A stretch of DNA of 64,000 nt from Saccharopolyspora rosea (GCF_025643595.1 NZ_CP102826.1:1984001-2048000), one strand, 5' to 3'; positions 39,939 to 48,639 are shown, counted from the stretch's first letter. The notes: a model not told the origin generated them from the sequence alone. A program made the numbers and translations.

Positions 39939-42311
39939 ATGGTGGGTTCGATGCTCGGGAACGAGGTCCAGCGGGTCGAGGACCCGGACCTGCTCCGCGG
40001 TCGGGGCACGTACGTCGGCAATCTCGCTCCGGAAGGGGTGGTGCACCTCGGCTTCGTCCGGTCGCCGCTGGCGCACGCCGAGGTGACCGCGGTCGACACG
40101 TCGGCCGCGGCGCAGGCGCCGGGGGTGATCACCGTGCGCACCGCGGCGGACCTGGACCTGCCCGCTCCGCAACCGTTCGGGGAGCTGAACCCGCGCTGCC
40201 GCCGCCCGCCGCTGGCCACCGACCGGGTGCGCTTCGTCGGCGAGCCGGTCGCGGTGGTCGTCGGCGAGTCCCCGGCGGCGGTCGCCGACGCCCTGGAGCT
40301 GGTCGACGTCGACTACGAGCCGCTGCCCGCCGTCGCCGACCCAGAGCAGGCCCTGCGGCCGGACGCGCCCCGGCAGTTCCCGGAGCTGGACGGCAACGTG
40401 GCCGGCGGCTACCGCGACCCCGCGGGCGCGGATGTGCTGTCCGGGGCCGACGTCGTGGTGCGCGCCCGGATCGAGAACCAGCGCGTCGCCGTCGTCCCGC
40501 TGGAGGGCAACGCGATCCTCGCCGAACCGGGCGGTCCGGACGCCGAGCACGACGTGGTCGTGCACGTGTCGACCCAGATGCCGCACGCGCTGCGCGATGC
40601 CGTGGCCGGGACGTTCGGCTGGCCCGCCGAGCGGGTGCGGGTCATCGCACCGCACGTCGGCGGTGCCTTCGGCGGCAAGGTGGGGCTGGTGCCGGAGCAC
40701 GCCGTCGCCATCGCGCTCGCCCGGGAGCTGGGGCGCCCGGTGAAGTGGGTCGAGACCCGCTCGGAGAACATGCAGGCGATGCCGCACGGGCGGGCCCAGG
40801 TGCAGTACGCGGAGCTGGGACTGCGCCGCGACGGCAGCATCGTGGGCCTGCGCTGCCGGGTCGTCGGCGACGCCGGGGCCTACGGCGGGTTCGGCGGTGG
40901 GCTGGCGCTGGGCCCGACGCGCACGATGGCGCAGGGCGTCTACGAGATCCCGCGGATCAGCTACGACGCGGTCGCCGCGCTGACCAACACCACTCCGGTC
41001 GGCGCGTTCCGCGGCGCCGGGCGGCCGGAGGCGGCGGCGATGCTGGAGCGGCTGATCGACCTGGCCGCGGTCGAGCTCGGCGAGGACCCGGTGGCGTTGC
41101 GGCGCAAGAACTTCCTGCACCCGCAGAAGTTCCCGTACACCACCGTGACGGGAGCCGACTACGACAGCGGTGACTACGACGTGCCGCTGACCGAGGCGCT
41201 GCGGCTGGCCGGGTACGAGCAGCTGCGCGCCGAGCAGGCCCGCCGCATCGAGGCCGACGAGCGGCTGCTGCTGGGCATCGGGGTGAGCACGTACGTGGAG
41301 ATCACCGGTGGCGGCAGCGGCGAGTACGCCGAGGTCGAGGTGCACGAGGACGGCGCCCGCATCAAGGTCGGCACGTCCGCGCACGGCCAGGGCCACGCGA
41401 CGTCGTTCGCCATGATCGTGGCCGACACGCTGGGCATTCCGATGCAGGCCGTGGAGTTCGTGCAGTCCGACACCGCGCGGGTGCCGCGCGGTTCGGGGAC
41501 CGGCGGGTCGCGGTCGTTGCAGATCGGCGGCAGCGCCGTGCAGCGGGCGGGCGAGGAGGTGCTGCGCCGAGCCAGGGAGCTCGCCGCGTCCCGGCTGGAG
41601 GCGTCGGTGGACGACATCGAGCTCACCGATGACGGCGAGCTCGGCGTGGCCGGGGTGCCCGCAGCGACGCTGACCTGGGCGGAGCTGGCCCGGGCCGCCG
41701 CCGAGGACGGCGGCGCGCTGGCCGCGCACGTCGATTTCCGGCCCGGTGGTGCGACGTTCCCGTTCGGCGCGCACGTCTCGGTCGTCGAGGTCGACGTGGA
41801 AACCGGGCGGGTCCGGCCGGTGCGGCACGTCGCGGTCGACGACTGCGGCCGCGTGCTCAACCCGCTCCTCGTGCGCGGTCAGCAGCACGGCGGCGCGGCG
41901 CAGGGCATCGCGCAGGCGCTGTGGGAGCAGGTCACCTTCGACGCCGAGGGCAACCCGGCCAACGGCACGCTGGCCGACTACACCATCCCGTCGGCGGCGG
42001 ACCTGCCGTCGCTGGAGACGGCCAACACCGAGACCCCGACCCCGCGCAACCCGTTGGGCGCCAAGGGGATCGGCGAGTCCGCCACCATCGGCTCCACCCC
42101 GGCGGTGCAGAACGCGGTGGTGGACGCGCTGCGCCACCTCGGCGTCCGCCACGTCGACATGCCGGCGACGCCGGAGCGGGTGTGGCGGGCGGTCCGCGCC
42201 GCCCGCGACGGGCGCGCCGGCGTGCCGTGGCAGGAGCCGCCGGAGGTGTTCGCGACCCTGCCGCTCCGCGACGCCGGCGCACCGGACGACGCCGACGAGG
42301 CAGTGGTCTGA
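39939..42311 (+). CDS. Lone molybdenum hydroxylase large subunit (xanthine/CO dehydrogenase type)
   Basis: A 790-residue molybdopterin-binding subunit. The N-terminal domain (EVQRVEDPDLLRGRGTYVG) is followed by Mo-cofactor motifs VGGAFGGKVGLVPEH (about residue 243), GAFRGAGRPEA and the catalytic glutamate in AKGIGESATIG near the C-terminus. The family oxidises CO, purines or aromatic aldehydes and normally needs an FAD subunit and a 2Fe-2S subunit. Neither is encoded next to it, which is odd. The aligned position of the CoxL active-site loop reads VPLEGNA. There is no ribosome binding site before the ATG, but TAAGCT lies seven bases upstream, suggesting a leaderless transcript. Confidence 0.85.
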   Translation: MVGSMLGNEVQRVEDPDLLRGRGTYVGNLAPEGVVHLGFVRSPLAHAEVTAVDTSAAAQAPGVITVRTAADLDLPAPQPFGELNPRCRRPPLATDRVRFVGEPVAVVVGESPAAVADALELVDVDYEPLPAVADPEQALRPDAPRQFPELDGNVAGGYRDPAGADVLSGADVVVRARIENQRVAVVPLEGNAILAEPGGPDAEHDVVVHVSTQMPHALRDAVAGTFGWPAERVRVIAPHVGGAFGGKVGLVPEHAVAIALARELGRPVKWVETRSENMQAMPHGRAQVQYAELGLRRDGSIVGLRCRVVGDAGAYGGFGGGLALGPTRTMAQGVYEIPRISYDAVAALTNTTPVGAFRGAGRPEAAAMLERLIDLAAVELGEDPVALRRKNFLHPQKFPYTTVTGADYDSGDYDVPLTEALRLAGYEQLRAEQARRIEADERLLLGIGVSTYVEITGGGSGEYAEVEVHEDGARIKVGTSAHGQGHATSFAMIVADTLGIPMQAVEFVQSDTARVPRGSGTGGSRSLQIGGSAVQRAGEEVLRRARELAASRLEASVDDIELTDDGELGVAGVPAATLTWAELARAAAEDGGALAAHVDFRPGGATFPFGAHVSVVEVDVETGRVRPVRHVAVDDCGRVLNPLLVRGQQHGGAAQGIAQALWEQVTFDAEGNPANGTLADYTIPSAADLPSLETANTETPTPRNPLGAKGIGESATIGSTPAVQNAVVDALRHLGVRHVDMPATPERVWRAVRAARDGRAGVPWQEPPEVFATLPLRDAGAPDDADEAVV

Positions 42312-42449
42312 AACGCCCGCCCGCGCAGCCGTCCCGGTCACCGCGGCCGCGGGCCCGCGAAGTCGCCGCGGTCCGGGACTTTCGGCCCTTCGGGCGGGAC
42401 GGGCGGTGTACTCCCGTGGAAGGTGTCCCGGAGCGCAGGGAGCCGCCGT

Positions 42450-42701
42450 ATGGACGATGTCCGGTGCGAACGCCGATGGGTGGGCGACGGGTGGCGCGAA
42501 GCCCGCTCGCAGCGCTGCATGACCAACCTCGGAATGCTGCGCGAGCCGCTGGCGGGCATCGAGCTCGACACCCGCGACCACGCCGCGCTGACCTGGCTGG
42601 CCGACCAGGACGTCGAGACGGTCGCGCTGATCCGCAGCCTGTTCGAGCGAGCCCGCGCAGCCGGGCCGATGTGCCCCAGCAGGTCTTTGAACTCGTTTTG
42701 A
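42450..42701 (+). CDS. Small hypothetical protein ending inside repeat locus C
   Basis: An 83-residue protein without recognised domain: MDDVRCERRWVGDGW at the start, then a helical segment TLGMLREPLAG-like (read NLGMLREPLAG) and DTRDHAALTWLADQDVETV with LIRSLFERAR. It looks like a genuine small actinobacterial gene: AGGGAG lies seven bases before the ATG. Its last codons (SRSLNSF and the TGA) are supplied by module 1 of the dispersed repeat, so the original C-terminus may have been replaced by repeat insertion. Confidence 0.55.
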   Translation: MDDVRCERRWVGDGWREARSQRCMTNLGMLREPLAGIELDTRDHAALTWLADQDVETVALIRSLFERARAAGPMCPSRSLNSF

Positions 42702-42842
42702 GTTGGACATACATCAGGAGGGGCTTCCGGAGTCGAGACGGCCGCTGAGGTTCCGCCGCCGGCACCGCCACCCAAAACGAGTTCGAAGACAGGCACTGAG
42801 GTTCCGCCACCGGCACCGCCTCGCAAAACGACTTCAAAGACT
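42682..42842. repeat. Dispersed repeat locus C
   Basis: This holds module 1 (GGTCTTTGAACTCGTTTTG, 42682), then the inverse of locus A's central module (TTGGACATACATCAGGAGGG at 42703 through GAGACGGCCGCTGAGG), and two tandem inverted module-1 copies (CGGCACCGCC to AAACGAGTTCGAAGAC, 42757-42790; and again at about 42799-42842). It lies between two convergent genes and provides the stop codons of both (TGA at 42699-42701 on the plus strand, TGA at 42834-42836 on the minus strand). Confidence 0.85.
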
Positions 42843-43367
42843 GGCTCTGCGGCGGGAGCGGTAGGTGCGCATCTTGTGGCGGGCTCCGCAGATGTCCATG
42901 CTGCACCAGGTGCTGTTGTTGGCGGGGGAGCGGTCGTAGAACAGCCACCGGCAGTCGGGTGCGCGGCACACCTTCAGCCGTCCGGCGCGTCCCGCCAGGT
43001 CCTCGGTCAGCAGCACGGCCAGCACTCGGCCGATCACGCCGTCCACCGCCGAACCGGCGCGCACCGGGATCGACGGCGCGCCGTGCTGCCAGCGCGGGGG
43101 CGCCAGCAGCCGGGCGGCGAACTCGTTGGCCGCCGCGGAGTCCTCCCCGGCCAGGTGGGTGCGGATCGCCTCGCGGGCGCGCACGAGTTCCCGCCGGGCC
43201 GCGTCGTCCAGTTCCACGGCGGCCTCGTGCCACTCGCGGTCGCGCAGCCACCGGCGGGTGCCGTCGAGGTCGGCGAAGGCGTCCTCCTCGTGCAGGAAGC
43301 GGGCCGAGTTGCCGAAATCCTCCACGGTCCGCAACGGTTCCGGGGCGGCAGGCCGGTCGTACACCAC
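42834..43367 (-). CDS. CGNR zinc-finger regulator
   Basis: A 177-residue protein of the same type as the one at 36601. An ABATE domain (RTVEDFGNSARFLHEEDAF, then LDDAARRELVRAREAIRTHL) is followed by a zinc finger with CRAPDCRWLFYDRSP, then CSMDICGARHKMRTYRSRR, where the CGAR variant replaces CGNR. The final residues and stop codon lie in dispersed repeat C. It is divergent from the alpha/beta hydrolase gene, with a perfect GGTAACGTTACC palindrome between them, so it probably represses that gene. GTG/ATG choice: the start at 43367 gives the complete domain. Confidence 0.85.
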   Translation of the reverse strand: MVYDRPAAPEPLRTVEDFGNSARFLHEEDAFADLDGTRRWLRDREWHEAAVELDDAARRELVRAREAIRTHLAGEDSAAANEFAARLLAPPRWQHGAPSIPVRAGSAVDGVIGRVLAVLLTEDLAGRAGRLKVCRAPDCRWLFYDRSPANNSTWCSMDICGARHKMRTYRSRRRASL

Positions 43368-43398
43368 GTCCCGATTTTACCGGTAGCGCCCAGCTGCC

Positions 43399-43410
43399 GG
43401 TAACGTTACC
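43399..43410. promoter_or_regulatory. Palindrome GGTAACGTTACC
   Basis: A perfect 12-base dyad in the 78-base gap between the CGNR regulator and the hydrolase gene, 35 bases before the hydrolase start. A related GTAACG half lies at 43429-43434. It is a likely operator for the CGNR protein. Confidence 0.6.
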
Positions 43411-43445
43411 CTCTAATGCGTAGAGCCAGTAACGAGGAGGTCGTC

Positions 43446-44264
43446 ATGGACTGGACGCTGCCGGAGCGGTACGACACGCCGCGGGGCGTGGTGCGGTGGG
43501 CGCGGTTCGGCGCGGGCGAACCCGTCGTCCTGCTGCACGGGACCCCGTTCTCCTCCTACGTGTGGCGCGAGATCGCCGCCGCGCTCGCCTCGCGGCACAC
43601 CGTGCACGTCTGGGACCTGCTCGGGTACGGGCAGTCGGAGATGCGCGACGGCCAGGACGTCTCGCTGGCGGCCCAGCAGGAGGTGTTCGCCGACCTGCTG
43701 CGCCACTGGGGGCTGGACCGCCCGGCGGTGGTGGCGCACGACTTCGGCGGCGCGGTCGCGCTGCGCACCGCACTGCTCGACGGAGCCCGCTACGGACGCC
43801 TCGCGCTGCTCGACGCGGTCAGCGTCCGGCCGTGGGGGTCGGACTTCTTCCGGCTGGTGCGCGACCACTCCGAGGTCTTCGCGGCGCTGCCGCCGCACCT
43901 GCACGAGGCCCTGGTCCGCCGCTACGTCAGCACCGCCGCGCACCGCGAACCGCGCCGCGAGGTCCTCGACGCGCTCGTCGCGCCCTGGCTCGGCGAGCGG
44001 GGGCAGGCGGCGTTCTACCGCCAGATCGCCCAGGCCGACGAGCACTACACCGCGGAGGTCGAGGACCGCTTCGGCGAACTCGACTGCCCGGTGCTGATCG
44101 CCTGGGGCGAGCAGGACGGGTGGCTCCCACCGGACCGCGCGAGGCGGCTGGCCGAGGCGATCCCGCACGCCCGCCTGGAGTGGCTGCCGGACGCGGGACA
44201 CCTGGTCCAGGAGGACTCCCCGGCCCGGCTGACCGCGCTGCTGACCGATTTCCTGGCGGCGTAG
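43446..44264 (+). CDS. Alpha/beta hydrolase (haloalkane dehalogenase/epoxide hydrolase-like)
   Basis: A 272-residue alpha/beta hydrolase. It has the oxyanion motif HGTPFSSYVW (about 36-45), an aspartate nucleophile elbow AHDFGGAVAL (D about 101; D rather than S places it with dehalogenases and epoxide hydrolases), the acid in WGEQDGWLPP and the histidine in DAGHLVQEDSP (about 252). The substrate could be a halogenated or epoxide compound, or a meta-cleavage product. ATG at 43446 follows GAGGAGG. It is divergent from the CGNR regulator, its likely controller. Confidence 0.87.
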   Translation: MDWTLPERYDTPRGVVRWARFGAGEPVVLLHGTPFSSYVWREIAAALASRHTVHVWDLLGYGQSEMRDGQDVSLAAQQEVFADLLRHWGLDRPAVVAHDFGGAVALRTALLDGARYGRLALLDAVSVRPWGSDFFRLVRDHSEVFAALPPHLHEALVRRYVSTAAHREPRREVLDALVAPWLGERGQAAFYRQIAQADEHYTAEVEDRFGELDCPVLIAWGEQDGWLPPDRARRLAEAIPHARLEWLPDAGHLVQEDSPARLTALLTDFLAA

Positions 44265-44269
44265 CCGGC

Positions 44270-45430
44270 TCAGCCCAGCGCCCGGTCCAGGCGGGTGAGG
44301 ATCTCGTCGAGCAGCGGCAGCGAGGTGGCGTGGTTGAACCGGACGAATCCCCGGCCGACGGCCGAGTCCGGGGGCGCGAAGTCGGTGCCCGGGTTGACCC
44401 GGACCCGCGCCTTCTCCAGCAGGATCCCGGCGGGGTCGGCGCCGAGACCGGTCGCGCGCAGTTCCAGCCACGCCAGGTAGCCGGCCTGGCCGGGATGCCA
44501 GCGCACGTCCGGGCGGTCGGCGACCCAGGTGCGCAGCCGGTCCCGGGTGCGGTCCAGGTAGGCGCGCACGGACGCGAGCCAGCCGCCGTCGTCGCGCCAC
44601 AGCGCCGCGGCCGCCGCCAGCCCCGGCACCGATGCCCGGCGCTCGTAAGGGGGCAGCCCGTCGACGACGTGGCGGGTGGCCTCCTCGCCGAGCAGCACCG
44701 CCGATTTCAGGCCCGGGATGTTCCACGCCTTCGACGCGCTGGTGACGGTCACCGCGTGGGAGGCGGCGAGGTCACCGGTCGCCGCGTAGGGGACGAACCC
44801 GGCGCCGTCGGCCAGCAGCGGCGCGTGCACCTCGTCGCTGACCACCGCGGCTCCGCGGCGGTCGGCCAGCGCGGCGAGGGCGCGCAGCTCGTCGGGGGTC
44901 CACACCCGCCCGGTCGGGTTGTGCGGGTGGCACAGCAGGACCGCCCGCGCCCCACCGGCCAGCGCGGCGTCGACGGCGTCGAAGTCGATCGCCCACCCCT
45001 CGTCGGTGTCGCGGAGCGGGCAGGCCCGCAGCGGGCGGTCCAGTTCCGCGAGCAGCCGCAGGAACGGCGGGTACGCCGGGGTCAGCAGCACGACGCCGTC
45101 GCCGGGCTCGGTCAGCGCCCGCAGCGCCGCCTCCAGTCCCGCCATGACGTCGGCGACCGGCGCCACCAGCGCCGGGTCCGGGCGGCGGCCGTGCTCGCGC
45201 GCGGACCAGTCGGCGAACGCGGCGGCGTAGTCGTCGGTGAGCGGGTACCCGAGCTCACCGCGTTCGATCACGGCGCGGGCGGCCTCCCGCGCGACCGGGC
45301 ACAGCGGGTAGTCCATCTCGGCGATCCAGGCGGGCAGCACGTCGTCGTCGACGTCGGCCCACTTCGTCGTCCGCCGCTGCCGGAGATCGGTCTCGCGCAG
45401 CGCGTCGAGGGTGGCGTGCAGATCGTCCAT
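44270..45430 (-). CDS. MalY/PatB-type aminotransferase (cystathionine beta-lyase-like)
   Basis: A 386-residue fold-type I PLP enzyme. The start RRTTKWADVDDDVLPAWIAEMD is the MalY/PatB signature; the PLP lysine lies in VTVTSASKAWNIPGLK (about residue 231), aspartate in VVSDEVHAPL and the C-terminal arginine in GFVRFNHATS. Such enzymes split cystathionine or cysteine S-conjugates by beta-elimination. The Nudix gene is upstream on the same strand with a 40-base gap. It converges almost directly with the hydrolase gene. Confidence 0.88.
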   Translation of the reverse strand: MDDLHATLDALRETDLRQRRTTKWADVDDDVLPAWIAEMDYPLCPVAREAARAVIERGELGYPLTDDYAAAFADWSAREHGRRPDPALVAPVADVMAGLEAALRALTEPGDGVVLLTPAYPPFLRLLAELDRPLRACPLRDTDEGWAIDFDAVDAALAGGARAVLLCHPHNPTGRVWTPDELRALAALADRRGAAVVSDEVHAPLLADGAGFVPYAATGDLAASHAVTVTSASKAWNIPGLKSAVLLGEEATRHVVDGLPPYERRASVPGLAAAAALWRDDGGWLASVRAYLDRTRDRLRTWVADRPDVRWHPGQAGYLAWLELRATGLGADPAGILLEKARVRVNPGTDFAPPDSAVGRGFVRFNHATSLPLLDEILTRLDRALG

Positions 45431-45470
45431 CCCGCGATTGTGCGATCCCGACGACCCGCGGGGCGAGGCT

Positions 45471-45947
45471 TCAGAGCCGTCCGGTCGCGCCCAGCAGGTC
45501 GAGCAGCCGGTCGACGAACGCCGCCTGCGCCGGGTTGATCTTCTCGCGGGCAGTGCCGGGGTCGAACCACTCGGCCCGGTCGACCTCCGGGAAGCGCTGG
45601 CGCCGCCCCGAGCGCGGCGGCCACTCGATCTCGAAGTCGTTGCTGCGCAACGCGGACGCGTCGAAGTCCCGTTCGGCGGCCCAGGCGGTGACCACCTTGC
45701 CGTTGCGCTGCCGGACCTCGCCGAGCTCGACCAGCTCGACGTCGTCGAGCGCGAGCCCGGTCTCCTCTTCGAATTCCCGCAGGGCCGCGGCGCGGGGCTG
45801 CTCGTCGGCCTCGTGCTCGCCCTTGGGCACCGACCAGGCACCGGCGTCCTTGTTCTTCCAGAACGGGCCGCCGGGGTGCACCAGCAGCACCTCGGGCCGT
45901 CCGGCGACGAGCCGGTACAGCAGGATTCCCGCGCTGCGCTTGCCCAC
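45471..45947 (-). CDS. Nudix hydrolase
   Basis: A 158-residue Nudix protein. The Nudix box fits G-x5-E-x7-REUxEExGU, seen as GEHEADE ... AALREFEEETGL (about residues 43-65), with KNKDAGAWSVPKGEHEA before it. It resembles small actinobacterial diadenosine polyphosphate or nucleotide pyrophosphohydrolases. A GTG start is used, with GGGAGGTG ending four bases before it. It is divergent from dinB. Confidence 0.87.
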   Translation of the reverse strand: MGKRSAGILLYRLVAGRPEVLLVHPGGPFWKNKDAGAWSVPKGEHEADEQPRAAALREFEEETGLALDDVELVELGEVRQRNGKVVTAWAAERDFDASALRSNDFEIEWPPRSGRRQRFPEVDRAEWFDPGTAREKINPAQAAFVDRLLDLLGATGRL

Positions 45948-46031
45948 CGGTCACCTCCCGCGTCGGTTCGCCGACCAGTGTCGCATGTGGACCGGTTGCC
46001 ACCGGCGGGGAACCCGCCCGATGCTGGCGGG

Positions 46032-47054
46032 GTGGAGCGGGTGGTGCTGCACGTCGACCTGGACCAGTTCATCGTGGCCGTCGAGCTGCTGCGCCGCCCC
46101 GAGCTGCGCGGACGGCCCGTGCTGGTCGGCGGCACCGGCGATCCCACCCGGCGCGGGGTGGTGGCCGGCGCCTCCTACGAGGCCCGCGAGCACGGTGTCC
46201 GCTCCGGGACACCGCTGCGCACCGCCGCCGCCCGCTGCCCGGACGCGGTGTTCCTGCCCGTCGACCGGGACGCCTACCTCGCTGCGTCGGCGACGGTGAT
46301 GGCCGCGTTGCGCGAGGTCGGCGGGGTGTTGGAGGAGGCCGGGTGGGACGAGGCGTTCCTGCTGGTCGACACCGCGGACGCCGAGCGGACCGCGCACGGG
46401 GTGCGGCGGCTGGTGGCCGACCGCAGCGGGCTGTCCTGCTCGGTCGGCATCGGCGACAACAAGCTGCGCGCCAAGCTGGCGTCCGGGTTCGCCAAGCCGG
46501 GCGGGGTGTTCCGGCTGGACGTGGGCAACTGGGTCGCGGTGATGGCCGACCGGCCCACCGACGCGCTGTGGGGCGTCGGGAGCAAGACCGCGCGACGGCT
46601 CGCCGCCCGCGGCATCGCCACCGTCGGCGAGCTGGCCCGCACGCCGATGACCGATCTCGCCGGGGAGTTCGGCCCGAACACCGGTCCGTGGCTGGTCGCG
46701 CTCGCGCACGGCTACGACTCGACGCCGGTCACCGCCGAGCCGTACCGGCCGCGCTCGCGCGGCCGGGAGGTGACCTTCCAGCAGGACGTGCGCGACCCGG
46801 GCACCCTGCGCGCCGAGGTCGACCGGTTGGCCGGGGTCGTCGCCGATGACCTGGCCGAGGACGGCGCGCTGGCGCGGCGCGTCGTGGTGAAGGTCCGCGA
46901 CGCGCGCTTCGCCACGCACACCCACGGCGTCGGCCTGGACTCGCCGACCCGCGACCGGGCCGCGCTCGCCGAAGCCGCCCGCACCGCCCTCGCGCTGTTC
47001 CCCCTCGACCGCCCCGTCCGCCTGGTCGGCGTCCGCGCCGAACTCGCCGCGTGA
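46032..47054 (+). CDS. dinB: Y-family DNA polymerase IV
   Basis: A 340-residue translesion polymerase. Catalytic acidic residues are in LHVDLDQF near the N-terminus (D8) and in AGWDEAFLLVD (about residue 104), followed by the helix-hairpin-helix region WGVGSKTARRLAARGI and a little-finger domain that ends soon after REVTFQQDV. There is no clear C-terminal beta-clamp motif. The chain is shorter than classical DinB (about 350-400), as in the actinobacterial DinB2 branch. Several GTG codons could start it (46032 or 46041); the first is given. It converges with the phosphoesterase gene across repeat locus D. Confidence 0.87.
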   Translation: MERVVLHVDLDQFIVAVELLRRPELRGRPVLVGGTGDPTRRGVVAGASYEAREHGVRSGTPLRTAAARCPDAVFLPVDRDAYLAASATVMAALREVGGVLEEAGWDEAFLLVDTADAERTAHGVRRLVADRSGLSCSVGIGDNKLRAKLASGFAKPGGVFRLDVGNWVAVMADRPTDALWGVGSKTARRLAARGIATVGELARTPMTDLAGEFGPNTGPWLVALAHGYDSTPVTAEPYRPRSRGREVTFQQDVRDPGTLRAEVDRLAGVVADDLAEDGALARRVVVKVRDARFATHTHGVGLDSPTRDRAALAEAARTALALFPLDRPVRLVGVRAELAA

Positions 47055-47059
47055 CGCCT

Positions 47060-47175
47060 CAGAGCCCGTCTTCGAACCTGGTACCGAAGGGTTCTCGGTA
47101 AGCGGCGTGAGCCGCTTTCTCTTTCGGTGAGTACACCCGCAACCGGCACCGCCACGCAAAAGGAGTTCAAAGACA
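47060..47175. repeat. Dispersed repeat locus D
   Basis: This fills the convergent gap between dinB and the phosphoesterase gene. It contains the inverse of the CTCACCGAAAGAG module (GCCGCTTTCTCTTTCGGTGA at 47111) and an inverted module 1 (CGGCACCGCCACGCAAAAGG to AGTTCAAAGAC, 47142-47173), plus a GGTACCGAAGGGTTCTCGG stretch with its own hairpin potential (AAGCGGCGTGAGCCGCTT at 47100-47117). Confidence 0.85.
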
Positions 47176-47178
47176 AGA

Positions 47179-48639
47179 TCAGGGCAGGTGGGGGCGGCTG
47201 CCCGGTTCCTGCTGGGGCGGTTTCTGGTCCTTGCCGGGGAATTCGGGTGCGGGCAGGTGTTCGGCCTCGTAGCGGGACAGCGTCAGCGGCCCGCTGGTGT
47301 CGGGCAGCACGGGCGGTTCCGCGCCCGGTTCGGCGAAGCGGAACGCCGAGGTGAGGTCGCCGAAGGTGTTGCGGCGCCAGGCCGAGATGTTCGGTTCCTC
47401 GACGCCGGTGATCTTCTCCAGGAACCGCAGCTGGGAGGTGTGGTCGAACGGCTCGCCGCACACCCAGCCGCCCGCGGTCCAGGGCGACACGATGATGCAC
47501 GGGACGCGGAACCCGCCGCCGACCCACAGGCCGTTGCCCGCGGTGCCGCCGGGCGAGGTGCCGTGCACGAACTCGTCCGGGGTGCCCTCCGGCGGGATCG
47601 GGGGCACGACGTGGTCGAACAGCCCGTCGTTCTCGTCATAGCTGAGGATGAACGCGGTCTTGGCCCACACGTCCGGGTTCGCCGCGATCGCGTCGATCTT
47701 GCTGGCGACGAACGCCGCGCCTTCGGCCGGGGTGTAGTCGGGGTGCTCGGACTGGGTGCTGGTGGTGATGATCCACGACACCGTGGGCAGCTTGTCGTGG
47801 CGCGCGTCGTACTCGAACCGGCCCTCCGGGCGGTGCGTGATCCCGTTGACCCGCAACGGCGAGTTCGGCCCCGAATTCCGGTACGCCGCGAAGTTCTCCA
47901 GCACGTTGCAGCCGTAGGTGTCGCTCTGCTCGTAGACCCGCCAGCTGACCCCGGCCTCGGTGAGCCGTTCGGCGTAGGTCTTCCAGCGGTATCCGCCGTC
48001 CGGCGCCTTGTTGTCCAGGATGGGGCCCGCGTGCTCGCCGTTCGGGTCGATGGTGCCGGTCATCCACATCATCCGGTTCGGCCAGGTGGGGCCGAGCACG
48101 GAGCAGAAGTAGCCGTCGCAGATGGTGAACGCCTCCGCCAGCGCGTACTGGAACGGCAGGTCCGCCCGGGTGTGGTAGCCCATCACGTACGGGCCGTTCT
48201 TGCCGTCGGCCTTGCGGTGCGCGGCCAGCCAGCCGTCCATCTTCCCGTGGTTGAGCGAGTCGTGCTGCACCTGCCAGGCGTGCGAGGTGGACGGGATCTT
48301 CTGCGCGTTCGTCGCGTGCGTGTCGAGGTGGAACGGCAGCGCGTACCCGGCCGGGTTCTGCTCGTCGGGCTGGTAGAACACCGACCTGCCGTCGGGCAGC
48401 GTGATCGCGTTCGGGTCGTCGAACCCGCGGACCCCGGACAACGTGCCGAAGTAGTGGTCGAACGAGCGGTTCTCCTGCATCAGCAGCACGACGTGCTCGA
48501 TGTCGCGCAGCGAACCGCGCGCCGGCGTCCCCTGCGCCAGCGCGCGCCGGACGTTGGGCGGCAGCAGGGACGAGGCGGCAGCGGCGGCCGCCGTTCCCGC
48601 GGTGGCCCCGAGCAGTCGACGACGAGTCATTCCGGCCAT
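47179..48639 (-). CDS. Tat-secreted phosphoesterase (phospholipase C/acid phosphatase family)
   Basis: A 486-residue exported phosphoesterase. The N-terminus has TRRRLLGATAG followed by an alanine-rich hydrophobic stretch and a likely cleavage site after RALAQ (about residue 36), a Tat signal. The catalytic domain starts EHVVLLMQENRSFDHYFGT, the hallmark of bacterial phospholipase C and AcpA-type enzymes, and continues with SWIITTSTQSEHPD, then SYDENDGLFDHVVPP in the metal-binding region. The length is close to mycobacterial Plc proteins and shorter than phosphocholine-specific PLC with extra C-terminal domains. It is predicted to act outside the cell on phospholipids or phosphate esters, perhaps for phosphate supply. 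Confidence 0.88.
   Translation of the reverse strand: MAGMTRRRLLGATAGTAAAAAASSLLPPNVRRALAQGTPARGSLRDIEHVVLLMQENRSFDHYFGTLSGVRGFDDPNAITLPDGRSVFYQPDEQNPAGYALPFHLDTHATNAQKIPSTSHAWQVQHDSLNHGKMDGWLAAHRKADGKNGPYVMGYHTRADLPFQYALAEAFTICDGYFCSVLGPTWPNRMMWMTGTIDPNGEHAGPILDNKAPDGGYRWKTYAERLTEAGVSWRVYEQSDTYGCNVLENFAAYRNSGPNSPLRVNGITHRPEGRFEYDARHDKLPTVSWIITTSTQSEHPDYTPAEGAAFVASKIDAIAANPDVWAKTAFILSYDENDGLFDHVVPPIPPEGTPDEFVHGTSPGGTAGNGLWVGGGFRVPCIIVSPWTAGGWVCGEPFDHTSQLRFLEKITGVEEPNISAWRRNTFGDLTSAFRFAEPGAEPPVLPDTSGPLTLSRYEAEHLPAPEFPGKDQKPPQQEPGSRPHLP

Noticed and set aside
41932-43251. Minus-strand open frame containing repeated SLNSFCEAVPVAEP-like peptides
   Set aside because: The repeated peptide is just translated dispersed repeat C; the rest is antisense to the molybdenum hydroxylase gene and out of frame with the CGNR gene.
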